The position numbers and the translations under genes are program-made. 64,000 nt of DNA from Sedimentisphaerales bacterium (lineage in GTDB: Bacteria > Planctomycetota > Phycisphaerae > Sedimentisphaerales > SG8-4): the NCBI GenBank assembly GCA_016932895.1, contig JAFGCA010000394.1:1-64000 (forward strand), written 5' to 3'. This document shows, in pieces, positions 46,577 through 55,320 of the stretch. Every line of letters starts with the position of its first letter. Position 1 is the stretch's first letter. Under the pieces are notes generated by a model. It was not told the origin of the DNA, searched no databases, and was given only the letters and a program-made list of their open reading frames with translations.

Positions 46577-47317
46577 CTAAAAGGGATTGAGCATCTCTTT
46601 GACTTGTTTCGTGCCCCAGATCGACACTTCGTCGATGAATGCGTTCTCGGGCATGTCGATCAGATGAACGAGCGTCCGGGCGAAGTCACTGGCATCGGGG
46701 TAGCCTTCCTGCCAGTCGGCATCAATCCCGGCGGCTTTGCAAAAGCCCGTGCGCGCCGCACCGGGAACGAAGTTCGAGGCCTTGCCGCCCCACTCGGCCA
46801 TCTCCAGGTGCAGACAGCGCGTGAAGCCGACCATGCCGGCCTTGGCGGCAGTGTAGACCGCCCAGGAAGGCCACGAATAATTCGCGCAGCCGCTGGAGAC
46901 ATTGATGATATGTCCGCTCCCCTGCGCTTTCATGACCGGTATGACCTCCCGGCACCCCTTGATCACGGAGATGATGTTGATATCCATCACCGTCTGGATG
47001 TCGTCATCCTCCATGTGCTCGACTTCCGCAATCTTGACCCCGGCGCCGTGATTGTTGACCAGGACGTCAATCCGCTTGAATCGCTTGCGCGTCTCGGCAA
47101 TCAGCGTCTTCCAGTCGGCGGTCTTGACGGCGTCGGCCCGGACCGCCATCAGGTTCTCGTGGGCAAGGTCCTTCTCGGCGCGAGCCAGGCGTTCCTCGTT
47201 TCGTCCGGTGATGACCACTTTGGCCCCCATCTCCAGCAGAATCCTCGCCGTCTCCAGGCCGAAACCTGAGGAACCGCCTGTAATGACGACCACTTTGTCT
47301 TTCACGTAGTGTTTCAT
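46577..47317 (-). CDS. Short-chain dehydrogenase/reductase
   Basis: A 246-residue classical SDR. TGGSSGFGLETA binds the nucleotide, TGRNEERL suggests NADP, VNNHGAG is the second motif, and VSSGC with YTAAKAG gives the catalytic Ser-Tyr-Lys. It has no signal peptide, so it is cytoplasmic, unlike its neighbours. The ribosome site is weak (GGGGAATC). It has its own upstream promoter and leads into the HzsA-like gene. The substrate is unknown; sugar or ketone reduction is likely. Confidence 0.9.
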   Translation of the reverse strand: MKHYVKDKVVVITGGSSGFGLETARILLEMGAKVVITGRNEERLARAEKDLAHENLMAVRADAVKTADWKTLIAETRKRFKRIDVLVNNHGAGVKIAEVEHMEDDDIQTVMDINIISVIKGCREVIPVMKAQGSGHIINVSSGCANYSWPSWAVYTAAKAGMVGFTRCLHLEMAEWGGKASNFVPGAARTGFCKAAGIDADWQEGYPDASDFARTLVHLIDMPENAFIDEVSIWGTKQVKEMLNPF

Positions 47318-47370
47318 CCGAGATTCCCCATATAGATTTTCGAATGCTACTCCTTTGCGCTGCGTCCTCT

Positions 47371-47400
47371 ACAATAGCACAATATGGGGTGCGATTTCAA
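47371..47400 (-). promoter_or_regulatory. Predicted sigma70-type promoter of the SDR gene
   Basis: On the minus strand TTGAAA (47400-47395) and TATTGT (47376-47371) are 18 bases apart, about 55 bases before the SDR start at 47317. Confidence 0.42.
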
Positions 47401-47451
47401 CGGTACTGCTCCCAGCCTCGTCGCGGCCAGGGAATAGCGACTCGTCTACAG

Positions 47452-47787
47452 TCAAGGGACCTCACACAAAACCAAAGAAATATCTTCCCCTGGAACAACG
47501 TGCCAAGACATATACGAGCCCCGGGCGCCGGAAAAGACCATGGTTTCGCCCGCGAGATCGAGGTCGCCCCAGAACGTGAACGGGGTGGCCCCGTCGCCGG
47601 GCCGATATGCGGCCGTGAAATCCGTGCCTTGGAATCGACCGTCCGCGATGGGATTGCCGTCGATGCTGATCGTCAGTGCGTCAGTATCGATCGCAATGAC
47701 GGCGTCGGCCATACCCGGGAGCCAAAGACAGACGCCAACCGTCAGCGTCAGCCAAAAGATCCGGTTCGTGAGTGACTTTCCGGACAT
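47452..47787 (-). CDS. Short secreted protein, possibly a truncated gene
   Basis: A 111-residue frame with a clear signal peptide (RIFWLTLTVGVCLWLPGMADA). The mature part has LTISIDGNPIADG and FTFWGDLDLAGETMVFSGARGSYM, a pattern seen at the start of larger beta-repeat secreted proteins. It stops soon after, ending in CEVP, and no matching sequence continues in other frames. I suspect a 3' truncated copy. It lies 28 bases after the PQQ/EF-hand gene on the same strand, and could be expressed with it. Confidence 0.42.
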   Translation of the reverse strand: MSGKSLTNRIFWLTLTVGVCLWLPGMADAVIAIDTDALTISIDGNPIADGRFQGTDFTAAYRPGDGATPFTFWGDLDLAGETMVFSGARGSYMSWHVVPGEDISLVLCEVP

Positions 47788-47815
47788 GACGTGCCCGCAC
47801 GGCGGTCGGGCTACG

Positions 47816-49390
47816 TCATTGTTTCGGCACGTCTCTTAGGTCCCCTTTGTCCGGCGCATCTCGCTCGCCCACGGCGTACAGATGGCCGACTGTCCGCACG
47901 TACATCTTGTTTTCGGCGATCGCCGGAGTGGCAAAGATCTTTTCGCCGAAGTCGTTCCGCGCCAGGACCTTCAATTGGTCATCGACCTGGATGATCGTGA
48001 CGACGCCGCGCGCAGAGGCCGCGACGAGCTTGTCGCCCGCGACAATGGGCGAAGCGATGTACTGTCCCGGCGCCCCGATTCGTTCCCGGAAGAGTTCTTT
48101 GCCGGTCGAGGCCCGGAGGCAGGTCAGCAGGCCGCCGTCTCGCAGGAGGTAGAGTCTTTGGTGACAGTAGAGCAGCGAGGGCGCTTCGGGAATGCCGCGC
48201 TGAATTTCCCAGGCCACGTGCGATGGGCGGGCATCCTTTGTCGCTCCGGGTCGAATGGCCACGAGGTTGGGCTGGCTGTGGGCGGCAAAGCCCGACATCG
48301 TTTGCATCCACTCGGCTTCACTGATGATCCGGTTCTTGTCGTGGTCGAAGATCCTCAGCAGAACGTCCATGTCCCTGATCGGCAGTCCGTATCCGGGATT
48401 GTCTCTGGGCAACTCCGGCCGCTGGATGAACGCAAAGCCTTTCGTCATTTCGTCGCGCTGTATCTGATTGTCGCGATTGCGGTCGAACTGCTCGACAGTG
48501 AACTTCCAGGTTCCGGCCGCATCCCACTCGTTGTCGCCGCGTCCGCCCAGGGCCGCGGCGCTGACAAAGATGAGCCCTTCGCCGGCGACGGGGACGGTGA
48601 CTGTTTCCGGCGGAAAGCCACCGGCCCACCAAATTTCCTCCCCGGTGGATGGGTCGTACGACGTCAGCCGTTTGGAGCCCAGCACGATAAGCTCTTCCAC
48701 TTCGCCGTGACGCCAGATCATGGGCGTCGACCAGCCCGCCTTGAACAACGACCTCGGCTGCTCCCAGACCGTCTCGCCGGTGTCTCGATGGACCGCCAGC
48801 AAACGCGACCGGCCGTCGTCACCGTCCAGGGCCAGGATCACTTTGTCTTCGTACAATATGGGGGAGGTCGCCATTCCGTATTTGCTTCTCGGCATATCGA
48901 TTTTGCGCTGCCACACCTCGGTTCCCGCATGGTCGTAACAGACGAGCCCGTACGTCCCGAAATAGACGTACACCTGTTTGTCGTCCACGGCGGGCGTGGA
49001 AGAGGCGGCATTGTTCAGTGGATGAAACCTCCCCCTCGTCTCGGCCTGCACCACCCGTCGCCACAGGATTCGGCCCTCCTGGCGATCGATGGCCAACGTG
49101 ACAAGCTCCCCTTTCCGGGCCGGTTCAACGGCGGTGAGGAAGATGCGCTTGTTCCGGATCACAGGAGACGAGTGGCCTGTCGGGATGACGGTTTTCCACC
49201 AAACGTTCGCTTTCGGACCGAAGTGAACGCAGATGCGATCCGCCGGCGCGACTCCCTGTCCGTTGGGGCCGCGAAACTGATTCCAGTGGGCCTTTCCCTG
49301 CTGGCCGTTTGCGATCAAGCCAAGCGAGAGGATCAGGGCCGCAAACGTACCGGCGCTCGCCGTCAAGCTGCGTCTGCATCCCAATAGCAT
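47816..49390 (-). CDS. Secreted PQQ-like beta-propeller with two EF-hand loops
   Basis: A 524-residue protein from ATG 49390 with GGGAG upstream; a GTG two codons earlier is possible. The signal peptide lies in residues 10-30. Propeller repeats include LAIDRQEGRILWRR, VCYDHAGTEVWQRK, AVHRDTGETVWEQ, SYDPSTGEEIWWAGG and CLRASTGKELFRE. In the middle an insert carries two calcium-binding EF-hand loops, DRNRDNQIQRDEM and DHDKNRIISEAEW. WNQFRGPNGQG at the start is the usual beginning of planctomycete PQQ-like proteins. It heads the minus-strand run of genes reaching GH95. A true PQQ enzyme is unlikely; a binding scaffold is more probable. Confidence 0.85.
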   Translation of the reverse strand: MLLGCRRSLTASAGTFAALILSLGLIANGQQGKAHWNQFRGPNGQGVAPADRICVHFGPKANVWWKTVIPTGHSSPVIRNKRIFLTAVEPARKGELVTLAIDRQEGRILWRRVVQAETRGRFHPLNNAASSTPAVDDKQVYVYFGTYGLVCYDHAGTEVWQRKIDMPRSKYGMATSPILYEDKVILALDGDDGRSRLLAVHRDTGETVWEQPRSLFKAGWSTPMIWRHGEVEELIVLGSKRLTSYDPSTGEEIWWAGGFPPETVTVPVAGEGLIFVSAAALGGRGDNEWDAAGTWKFTVEQFDRNRDNQIQRDEMTKGFAFIQRPELPRDNPGYGLPIRDMDVLLRIFDHDKNRIISEAEWMQTMSGFAAHSQPNLVAIRPGATKDARPSHVAWEIQRGIPEAPSLLYCHQRLYLLRDGGLLTCLRASTGKELFRERIGAPGQYIASPIVAGDKLVAASARGVVTIIQVDDQLKVLARNDFGEKIFATPAIAENKMYVRTVGHLYAVGERDAPDKGDLRDVPKQ

Positions 49391-49803
49391 GGACACTCCC
49401 GTATCATTTTCGTGTGCTTACCCAGGCTGAATTTCACGGACATATCGTGATGGAAGCTGTTTCAGCAGGTTGTGCCACGGTATCATACGTGACCGGCTTG
49501 CTTCATTTCAATGCTCTTGTCGGTTTGTTCCGGCCAGGGAAAGCCTGTGGGTCGGCGGGGAATCCGGCATGCTGAAGTCGGGTGGGCCCGCCCGGGGACG
49601 GAATCTGCTGCGTCGTTGTCCAAATAATCACGATCCGCCGGGGGAGCCTTGCCACGTTTGCTGCCATAACTGTATGATGACAAGGAAAGAGCAGCATCTC
49701 TCGACCCGATCGAGGCACCGCGAAATGGACAGGGGCCCCAGAGGACGGCCGGAAAAAGACACCGACACCAGGTTCGTAACAACACCAGAAGAAGGGGCAA
49801 GCA
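49391..49803. other. Divergent intergenic region between PQQ/EF-hand and DUF362 genes
   Basis: About 410 bases with no supportable gene. It holds the promoter at 49649-49678 for the plus-strand genes. Confidence 0.5.
49649..49678 (+). promoter_or_regulatory. Predicted sigma70-type promoter of the DUF362 gene
   Basis: TTGCCA (49649-49654) and TATGAT (49673-49678) with 18 bases between. The leader to the start at 49804 would be about 120 bases. Confidence 0.45.
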
Positions 49804-50904
49804 ATGCGAAAGACAAAGCGACGCGACTTCCTGAAGGCCGGTGTCGGAGCGGCGATTGCCGTGGGGGCACCGTGGCCTTTCACGGGTCGCACAGGATCCG
49901 CGCAGGAGCCTTCCGCGAAGAGCGATGCGCAGGTTGCGGCGATTCGCGGCGACGACCTGGGCACGATCGCCCGGGACGCCGTCGATGCGCTGGGAGGAAT
50001 GCGGACGGTCGTCAACGAAGGCGAGACCGTCTTTATCAAACCGAATTTCGTTACTTTTCCCTGGGCGAAATACAATCGGTGTTTTCACACGGGTGAATGC
50101 ACGAAACCGGAGATCGTCATCGCGGTCGCGGAGGAATGCCTCAAAGCGGGCGCCGCGGAGGTCATCGTGGGGGAAGGCTCTCACCTGCCGAAATTCGACT
50201 GGCAATACGCGGTCACGCTGGACGGCAGCACCGATCTGGTCAAGGAAGCGGCGCGGCTCAGCTCCCGGTATGACGGCAAGGTGACGCTGGCATGTCTGGA
50301 AACGGACTCTCCGGGCTGGGTCGAGGTTCCTTCCCGGACTCGACTGAACAAGATTGCCATCTCCAGCCTGGTCGCCAACGCCGACAAGGTCATTTCCATT
50401 CCCGTGGCGAAGACGCACTCCTGGGCGCAGCTCACCCTGGCGGCGAAGAACTTCATCGGTGTCACGCCCATCTCCCGCTATGCGCAGTTGATCGACAATA
50501 CGTGGTGGAATCGCGGCACCTTCGATCACAGCAGCCCGCAGGCCATTGCCCAGGTCTATCTGGATATCGTCAAGAGCAAGAAAGTCGATCTTTCCCTTAT
50601 CGACTTCTCCATCGGCATGGAGGGGGACGGTCCCTCCAGGGGGCAGGGGGGAACGGCCGTGGACATGAAGCAGCGTCTCGGCTCGTGGGCCGTTATCGCC
50701 AGTACGGACATCATGGCCGCGGACGCGACCGCCGCACGGATTATGAGCCATGATGTCGGGAAGGTGAAGCAACTGACCATGGGGTACGAAAGGGGCCTGG
50801 GGCAGATCAGAGAGCGGTCGATCGAAATCCTGGGGGAAAAACTCGACAACCTGCGCGTGGAGTGGAAACCGGCGCGGTTGAAGGGTCTCATGTCGCAGGC
50901 CTGA
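49804..50904 (+). CDS. Tat-exported DUF362 protein
   Basis: A 366-residue protein with a Tat signal (KTKRRDFLKAGVGAAIAVG). The body has DUF362 features: VFIKPNFVT, KPEIVIAVAEECLKAGAAEVIVGEGS, ADKVISIPVAKTHSWAQLTLAAKNFIG and DFSIGMEGDGPSRG. DUF362 proteins often come with ferredoxin-type cysteines, but no CxxCxxC set is present here. The function is unknown in general. The ribosome site is a weak AAGGGGC. The next gene starts 79 bases after its stop and may be co-transcribed. Confidence 0.88.
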   Translation: MRKTKRRDFLKAGVGAAIAVGAPWPFTGRTGSAQEPSAKSDAQVAAIRGDDLGTIARDAVDALGGMRTVVNEGETVFIKPNFVTFPWAKYNRCFHTGECTKPEIVIAVAEECLKAGAAEVIVGEGSHLPKFDWQYAVTLDGSTDLVKEAARLSSRYDGKVTLACLETDSPGWVEVPSRTRLNKIAISSLVANADKVISIPVAKTHSWAQLTLAAKNFIGVTPISRYAQLIDNTWWNRGTFDHSSPQAIAQVYLDIVKSKKVDLSLIDFSIGMEGDGPSRGQGGTAVDMKQRLGSWAVIASTDIMAADATAARIMSHDVGKVKQLTMGYERGLGQIRERSIEILGEKLDNLRVEWKPARLKGLMSQA

Positions 50905-50983
50905 CGGAGCCACGCCGCAAACCGCGAGCCCTTTTGTCGCTCGTGCCAACAGAATGCCAGCAAGATACTGGAAGGAAGGTTCT

Positions 50984-52309
50984 ATGTGTCGAAGCAGATT
51001 GTATGTGATCGCCATTTCCTGCCTGTTCGTATTGGCGTCTCCGGCCGCAGTGAACTGGCCGGGCTTTCGGGGCCCGTCCTGTGGTGTCGCCGAGGACGCG
51101 GTTCTGCCGGTGTCGTGGAGCACGACCGAGAACGTTGCCTGGAGGATCGATGTCGTCGGCAGGGCCTGGTCCAGTCCGGTTGTGTGGGGCGACAGGATAT
51201 TCCTGACCACGGTTGCCAGCGAAGGCCACGTGGAAGAGGCCAAGAAGGGACTGTACTTCGGCGGCAACCGGAACGAGCCATCCTCGGCCATTCATCACTG
51301 GATCGTCTATTGCTACGACTGGGTCAGCGGAAAGACCCTGTGGCAGAAGACGGTCCATACGGGCAAGCCCGCCGAGCCGGTGCACATCAAGAACACGTAC
51401 GCATCGGAGACGCCGGTGACCGACGGGCAGCGGGTATACTTCTACTTCGGCAATCTCGGCGTGTTCTGCTTCGACCTGCACGGCAAAGAGCTCTGGCGCA
51501 AGCGGCTCGATCCGGCCAAGATGCGCTACAACTGGGGTACGGCCGCTTCGCCGGTCCTCCATGGCGATCGTCTGTTCATCGTCAACGACAACGACGAGGA
51601 ATCGTATCTGCTGGCGTTGGACGGGAAGACGGGCGACGAGGTCTTGCGTGTCGGCCGTGACGAGAAGAGCAACTGGGTGACGCCTTATGTGTGGGAGAAC
51701 GCCGGGCGGACGGAGCTGGTGACTTGCGGCACGGGAAAGATCCGGTCGTACGATCTCACGGGGCAGTTGCTGTGGGAACTGGGGGGGATGTCCGTCATTG
51801 CGATTCCCTCGCCGGTGGAGGCCAACGGATTGCTTTGTCTCTGCAGCGGGTACGTGGGCGACAGGAAGAACAGGCCCATCTATGCCGTCAAGCCCGGGGC
51901 TGCCGGCGATATCACGCCCGAGGACGAACAGGATACCGGCCCATACATGGCCTGGTATCACAAGTTCGGCGGACCCTACAATCCGTCGCCGATCGCGTAC
52001 GGAGACTATTTGTATGTTCTTTACGACCGCGGGACCGTAAGCTGTTATGATGGTCGCAGCGGCAAGGTCATCTACGAAAAGCAGCCACTGGCGAACGATG
52101 CACGAGCCTTTACGGCGTCGCCCTGGGCCAACGACGGCAAGCTGTTCTTCCTGAGCGAAGACGGGGACACCTTCGTCGTCCAGGCGGGGCCCGAGTTCAA
52201 GGTCCTCGGCCGAAACGCGCTGGATGAGATGTGCATGGCCACGCCGGCGACGCTTCGCGGAAGTATCATCATACGCACGTTGAATAAGCTGTATCGGATA
52301 AGGCGGTAG
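50984..52309 (+). CDS. Secreted PQQ-like beta-propeller protein
   Basis: A 441-residue protein starting at ATG 50984 behind GGAAGG; ten earlier codons are rejected. The signal peptide ends near ASPAA. WPGFRGPSCGVAED opens the propeller, followed by repeats such as CYDWVSGKTLWQKT, CFDLHGKELWRKR, LALDGKTGDEVLRV and SYDLTGQLLWELGG, and ending in RTLNKLYRIRR. It is related to but clearly distinct from the two other propellers in the window. No catalytic residues or cofactor ligands are assigned. It is followed 32 bases later by the DUF1080 gene. Confidence 0.88.
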   Translation: MCRSRLYVIAISCLFVLASPAAVNWPGFRGPSCGVAEDAVLPVSWSTTENVAWRIDVVGRAWSSPVVWGDRIFLTTVASEGHVEEAKKGLYFGGNRNEPSSAIHHWIVYCYDWVSGKTLWQKTVHTGKPAEPVHIKNTYASETPVTDGQRVYFYFGNLGVFCFDLHGKELWRKRLDPAKMRYNWGTAASPVLHGDRLFIVNDNDEESYLLALDGKTGDEVLRVGRDEKSNWVTPYVWENAGRTELVTCGTGKIRSYDLTGQLLWELGGMSVIAIPSPVEANGLLCLCSGYVGDRKNRPIYAVKPGAAGDITPEDEQDTGPYMAWYHKFGGPYNPSPIAYGDYLYVLYDRGTVSCYDGRSGKVIYEKQPLANDARAFTASPWANDGKLFFLSEDGDTFVVQAGPEFKVLGRNALDEMCMATPATLRGSIIIRTLNKLYRIRR

Positions 52310-52341
52310 TTCAGCATTCATTCAGATGTAGGAGAAAGACC

Positions 52342-53502
52342 ATGACGCACTGGACAGGAAAACTTGTTCTGGTATTGGTGGCAGCCGTGATGGTGGCAAT
52401 GCCGTGTATGGCGCAGAACGTGGAGCCGCCTTTCACGTGGGAAGGGAAGGGTGTTGGGTCGGTCATCAGTGAGTATGGAACGGAAGAAATAGAGTATCAG
52501 TTCAAGATGTCCGTTGACGAACAGGGGATGGTCGAGGGGCAAACGAGCAATGAAGACGGAATCTCCAGAATAAAGCACGTTTTCTATGCCGAGCCAAGGC
52601 AACACGAGTTCCCCGGTTTCTTCAGCAGGAAAATCGTCATCGTTCTCATGATAAACGAATATGGCGACAGTCCTATGTTATCGGTTTTGCATGGTCGTAT
52701 CCTGATGGACAAGTTTCTCTATGGTGAAGTGATGCTCGCCCAGTATGAACAAGGCAGTGACACGGCGAGAGCACTTGGCGTTGGCGATCCCGAAGCAACA
52801 TTGATGTATGGAGATGACCTGCCAGGCGACCTGAAATCGGCGATGAAGAAATGCCTGCCCCTCGGCATGGCGAAAATCGAAGGCGATTACGTAGACGAAG
52901 AAACAAGTGCCGCTTCGACCGAGTCGCAGGAGGATGACACCGTTGCTTTGTTCAACGGGGAGAATCTCGATAACTGGCACATCTATTCGCAGGACTCCAG
53001 CGCGGATCCGAAGAGTGTGTGGAAGGTTCGAAACGGAGAGATTTTGTGTTCGGGAAAGCCGACGGGCTTTCTGCGTACGAAGCAGCAGTACGGCGATTAC
53101 AAGCTCACGCTCGAATGGAAATGGCCCGACAGGGACGGCAACAGCGGCGTCCTGCTGCGGATGAGTGCGGAGGAGAAGGTTTGGCCCCTGTGCATGGAAT
53201 CGCAGCTCATGCACAAACGCGCCGGCGATCTCATCGGCATGGGCTGCAATTTCAATGAGAACAAGGCCCAGGAGGGCGGGCCCATCAGCTACACGCCGCG
53301 TATGAATGAGTCCAACGAGAAAGAACTCGGCGGCTGGAATCGATATGAGATCACTTGCAAGGGCGATACGATAGAGGCGACCGTCAACGGCCGGCTCCAG
53401 AACCGGGCGACCGGGGTCACCATTGCCAAGGGGTACATCGGTCTCCAGAGCGAAGGCGTCCCCATCATGTTCCGAAACATCAAGCTGACGCCTCTGCGTT
53501 GA
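52342..53502 (+). CDS. Secreted protein with C-terminal DUF1080 (3-keto-glycoside hydrolase-type) domain
   Basis: A 386-residue protein with TAGGAGAAAG upstream and a signal peptide ending CMAQ. Residues about 30-190 form a domain of unknown type. From about residue 200 to the end is DUF1080, a concanavalin-like fold: VALFNGENLDNWHIY, WKVRNGEILCSGKPTGFLRT, YGDYKLTLEWKWP, GNSGVLLRM and GWNRYEITCKGDTIEATVNG. DUF1080 proteins are known to hydrolyse 3-keto-glycosides. That fits the two Gfo/Idh oxidoreductases elsewhere in the window, which could make keto-sugars, though they are 14-22 kb away. Confidence 0.88.
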   Translation: MTHWTGKLVLVLVAAVMVAMPCMAQNVEPPFTWEGKGVGSVISEYGTEEIEYQFKMSVDEQGMVEGQTSNEDGISRIKHVFYAEPRQHEFPGFFSRKIVIVLMINEYGDSPMLSVLHGRILMDKFLYGEVMLAQYEQGSDTARALGVGDPEATLMYGDDLPGDLKSAMKKCLPLGMAKIEGDYVDEETSAASTESQEDDTVALFNGENLDNWHIYSQDSSADPKSVWKVRNGEILCSGKPTGFLRTKQQYGDYKLTLEWKWPDRDGNSGVLLRMSAEEKVWPLCMESQLMHKRAGDLIGMGCNFNENKAQEGGPISYTPRMNESNEKELGGWNRYEITCKGDTIEATVNGRLQNRATGVTIAKGYIGLQSEGVPIMFRNIKLTPLR

Positions 53503-53717
53503 ACGCGAAACAGGGTGGACCTGGAAACGAAGACATCGGAATCCACGTGATGGCTTTCGCGCCACGCCTTTGTGGGCAATTCGGCGCGGCTGCATGAACG
53601 ACCGGCGACCGCGGGAAGATGCCAACATTGTGGGAACAAGTGCCCAGGTACATAGAAATGCCGTTTGAAGTGTAATGGGAAATGTCAGTTGGCATTGGGT
53701 ACGTAAAGGATTGATTC

Positions 53718-55238
53718 GTGTTTTGCAAAAGTCTACACAGAATATTTCATTGGACATCTCTGAGGAACTTTCTGCACCCACACGCTTTCATTGTGCTGGG
53801 AATTGGCCTGTGTATATTGACTGGTTGCGGTGAGACACAGACGCAGCGGACCGATGCTGCGGATCATTCTGAGAATACCGCTCAATCATCAAAACAGCCG
53901 GGGCTTCAGTTGATGGGGAATCGGTTCTTTACCTTCAGTACGGTGGTGCGGGTTCGACAGATCGAAACTTCGCGTCATGAAGCTCACGGCCCGGATGAGT
54001 CCAGTATTCACACTCCCAAAGAAGCCCGTGCTTTTCGGGAAGCTGTTGAAGAGGGTTGGCCGGGCGCGCGGATTACCTGGGCATTCAGTTGGCTCGCATT
54101 GAAAGACCAACGTTCCCACTATCGGGATGTGAAGAAGCTGGTTGTCAGCTATCATCGGAAGTATGGCGATGAGATCACCTTTCTTCCCGGCGGCTATTTT
54201 GCCAACATGTACAACACGCGGGAGCAGGTCAACCGGGACCTGCGCGATGGCCTGCAGATGGTTTCCGATATGGTTGGCGGAGGATACCGTCCCCGGAGTG
54301 TCATCGCGGGTTTTCTCTCTGCCGAAAACCTCAGATACCTCGCTGAAGAGGAAGGAATCCACGTTTGCCAAGGCAACATTTGGAGCCAGTATGCCGTCGA
54401 CAACGGTGACGGTGAGGGCTCGATATCCTATCCTTATTACCCGTCACGAGAACACTTCTGCAAACCCGCTCGGGGCCAGGAGGATTTCATCGACTGCGTC
54501 AATCTCGACGGTTGGACCGTCGATTTTCTGAACGCAAGATACCCTGGTGCCAGGATAATCGATAATCTCCGTTGTGGCAGTCGTCAGGGCGTAGGTCCAA
54601 TTGAAACCGTCCTGAGACAGGGAACCGAGTTGGGAACACAGGAGATGCTGGCAACCACCGCGGCCCATTTCGACAAGGGATTCGAACTGAATGGCTTTGC
54701 ATGGGTGACCTGCACCTGGGAGTTGTGCCTCGTGGAAGGACGCAAGATATATGGGTACAATGGACGCAACGGGCTGGACGGCCTGGTGATCTGGCTCAGT
54801 GAAATGCGACGGCGTTGGCCGGAGGCGAAGTGTGTCACGCACGGAGAGTTTGGCATGCTCTGGCGAAAGCACTTCAAAAACAACGACAATATCGACTATC
54901 GTTTCGTCCAGCGTGGATCAGGCATCTGCGGATCAGAACCCGAACTGGAAATCCGATGGTTTATGAACAAGGACTTTCGACTGGCTCTCCTGCGGGACTG
55001 GCAAGCCAACACCGCGGAACACGCGATTGATTTCACTCGTTATGATCTGGAGGCCCATGAGCCCGCCGACCCGAAACCAGGCCAACACGCTCGCAATTGG
55101 AGCCTGATGAACCGACTCAACCAGAAGGGAGTCCGGCCGCAGGACACACCACTTCCTATCGGTCAATTGAACGCCGACGAACTGGCACTCATCAAGCGGT
55201 GGTACCCGCAATTGATACAAGGTACCTCCAGGCAATAG
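53718..55238 (+). CDS. Lipoprotein resembling DUF3863/DUF3864 proteins
   Basis: A 506-residue protein with a GTG start after AAAGGA. The signal ends in a lipobox LTGC (Cys37), so it is membrane-anchored. The body resembles a conserved family of Bacteroides proteins annotated DUF3863/DUF3864: GNRFFTFSTVVRVRQIE, GWPGARITWAFSWLALKDQR, YGDEITFLPGGYFANMYNTREQVN, VCQGNIWSQYAVDNGDGEGS, YPYYPSREHFCKPA, and THGEFGMLWRKHFKNN. The recognition is from memory. The fold may be a polysaccharide-deacetylase-like barrel, since EITFLPGGYF and THGEFG lie at suitable places; this is uncertain. Codon use looks more AT-rich than that of the neighbours. Confidence 0.6.
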   Translation: MFCKSLHRIFHWTSLRNFLHPHAFIVLGIGLCILTGCGETQTQRTDAADHSENTAQSSKQPGLQLMGNRFFTFSTVVRVRQIETSRHEAHGPDESSIHTPKEARAFREAVEEGWPGARITWAFSWLALKDQRSHYRDVKKLVVSYHRKYGDEITFLPGGYFANMYNTREQVNRDLRDGLQMVSDMVGGGYRPRSVIAGFLSAENLRYLAEEEGIHVCQGNIWSQYAVDNGDGEGSISYPYYPSREHFCKPARGQEDFIDCVNLDGWTVDFLNARYPGARIIDNLRCGSRQGVGPIETVLRQGTELGTQEMLATTAAHFDKGFELNGFAWVTCTWELCLVEGRKIYGYNGRNGLDGLVIWLSEMRRRWPEAKCVTHGEFGMLWRKHFKNNDNIDYRFVQRGSGICGSEPELEIRWFMNKDFRLALLRDWQANTAEHAIDFTRYDLEAHEPADPKPGQHARNWSLMNRLNQKGVRPQDTPLPIGQLNADELALIKRWYPQLIQGTSRQ

Positions 55239-55320
55239 GAACAGGCAGATCGGATCTGAATTGCAGCAACCGTTTATCATCGGATGAAGCTGAATTCGAA
55301 TTAATAACAGGAGTATCTCG

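Noticed and set aside
47882..49387. 501-residue plus-strand frame
   Set aside because: Antisense of the PQQ/EF-hand propeller with its clear repeats.
49483..51291. 602-residue minus-strand frame
   Set aside because: Covers the promoter region and antisense of DUF362; composition is shadow-like and it has no motif.
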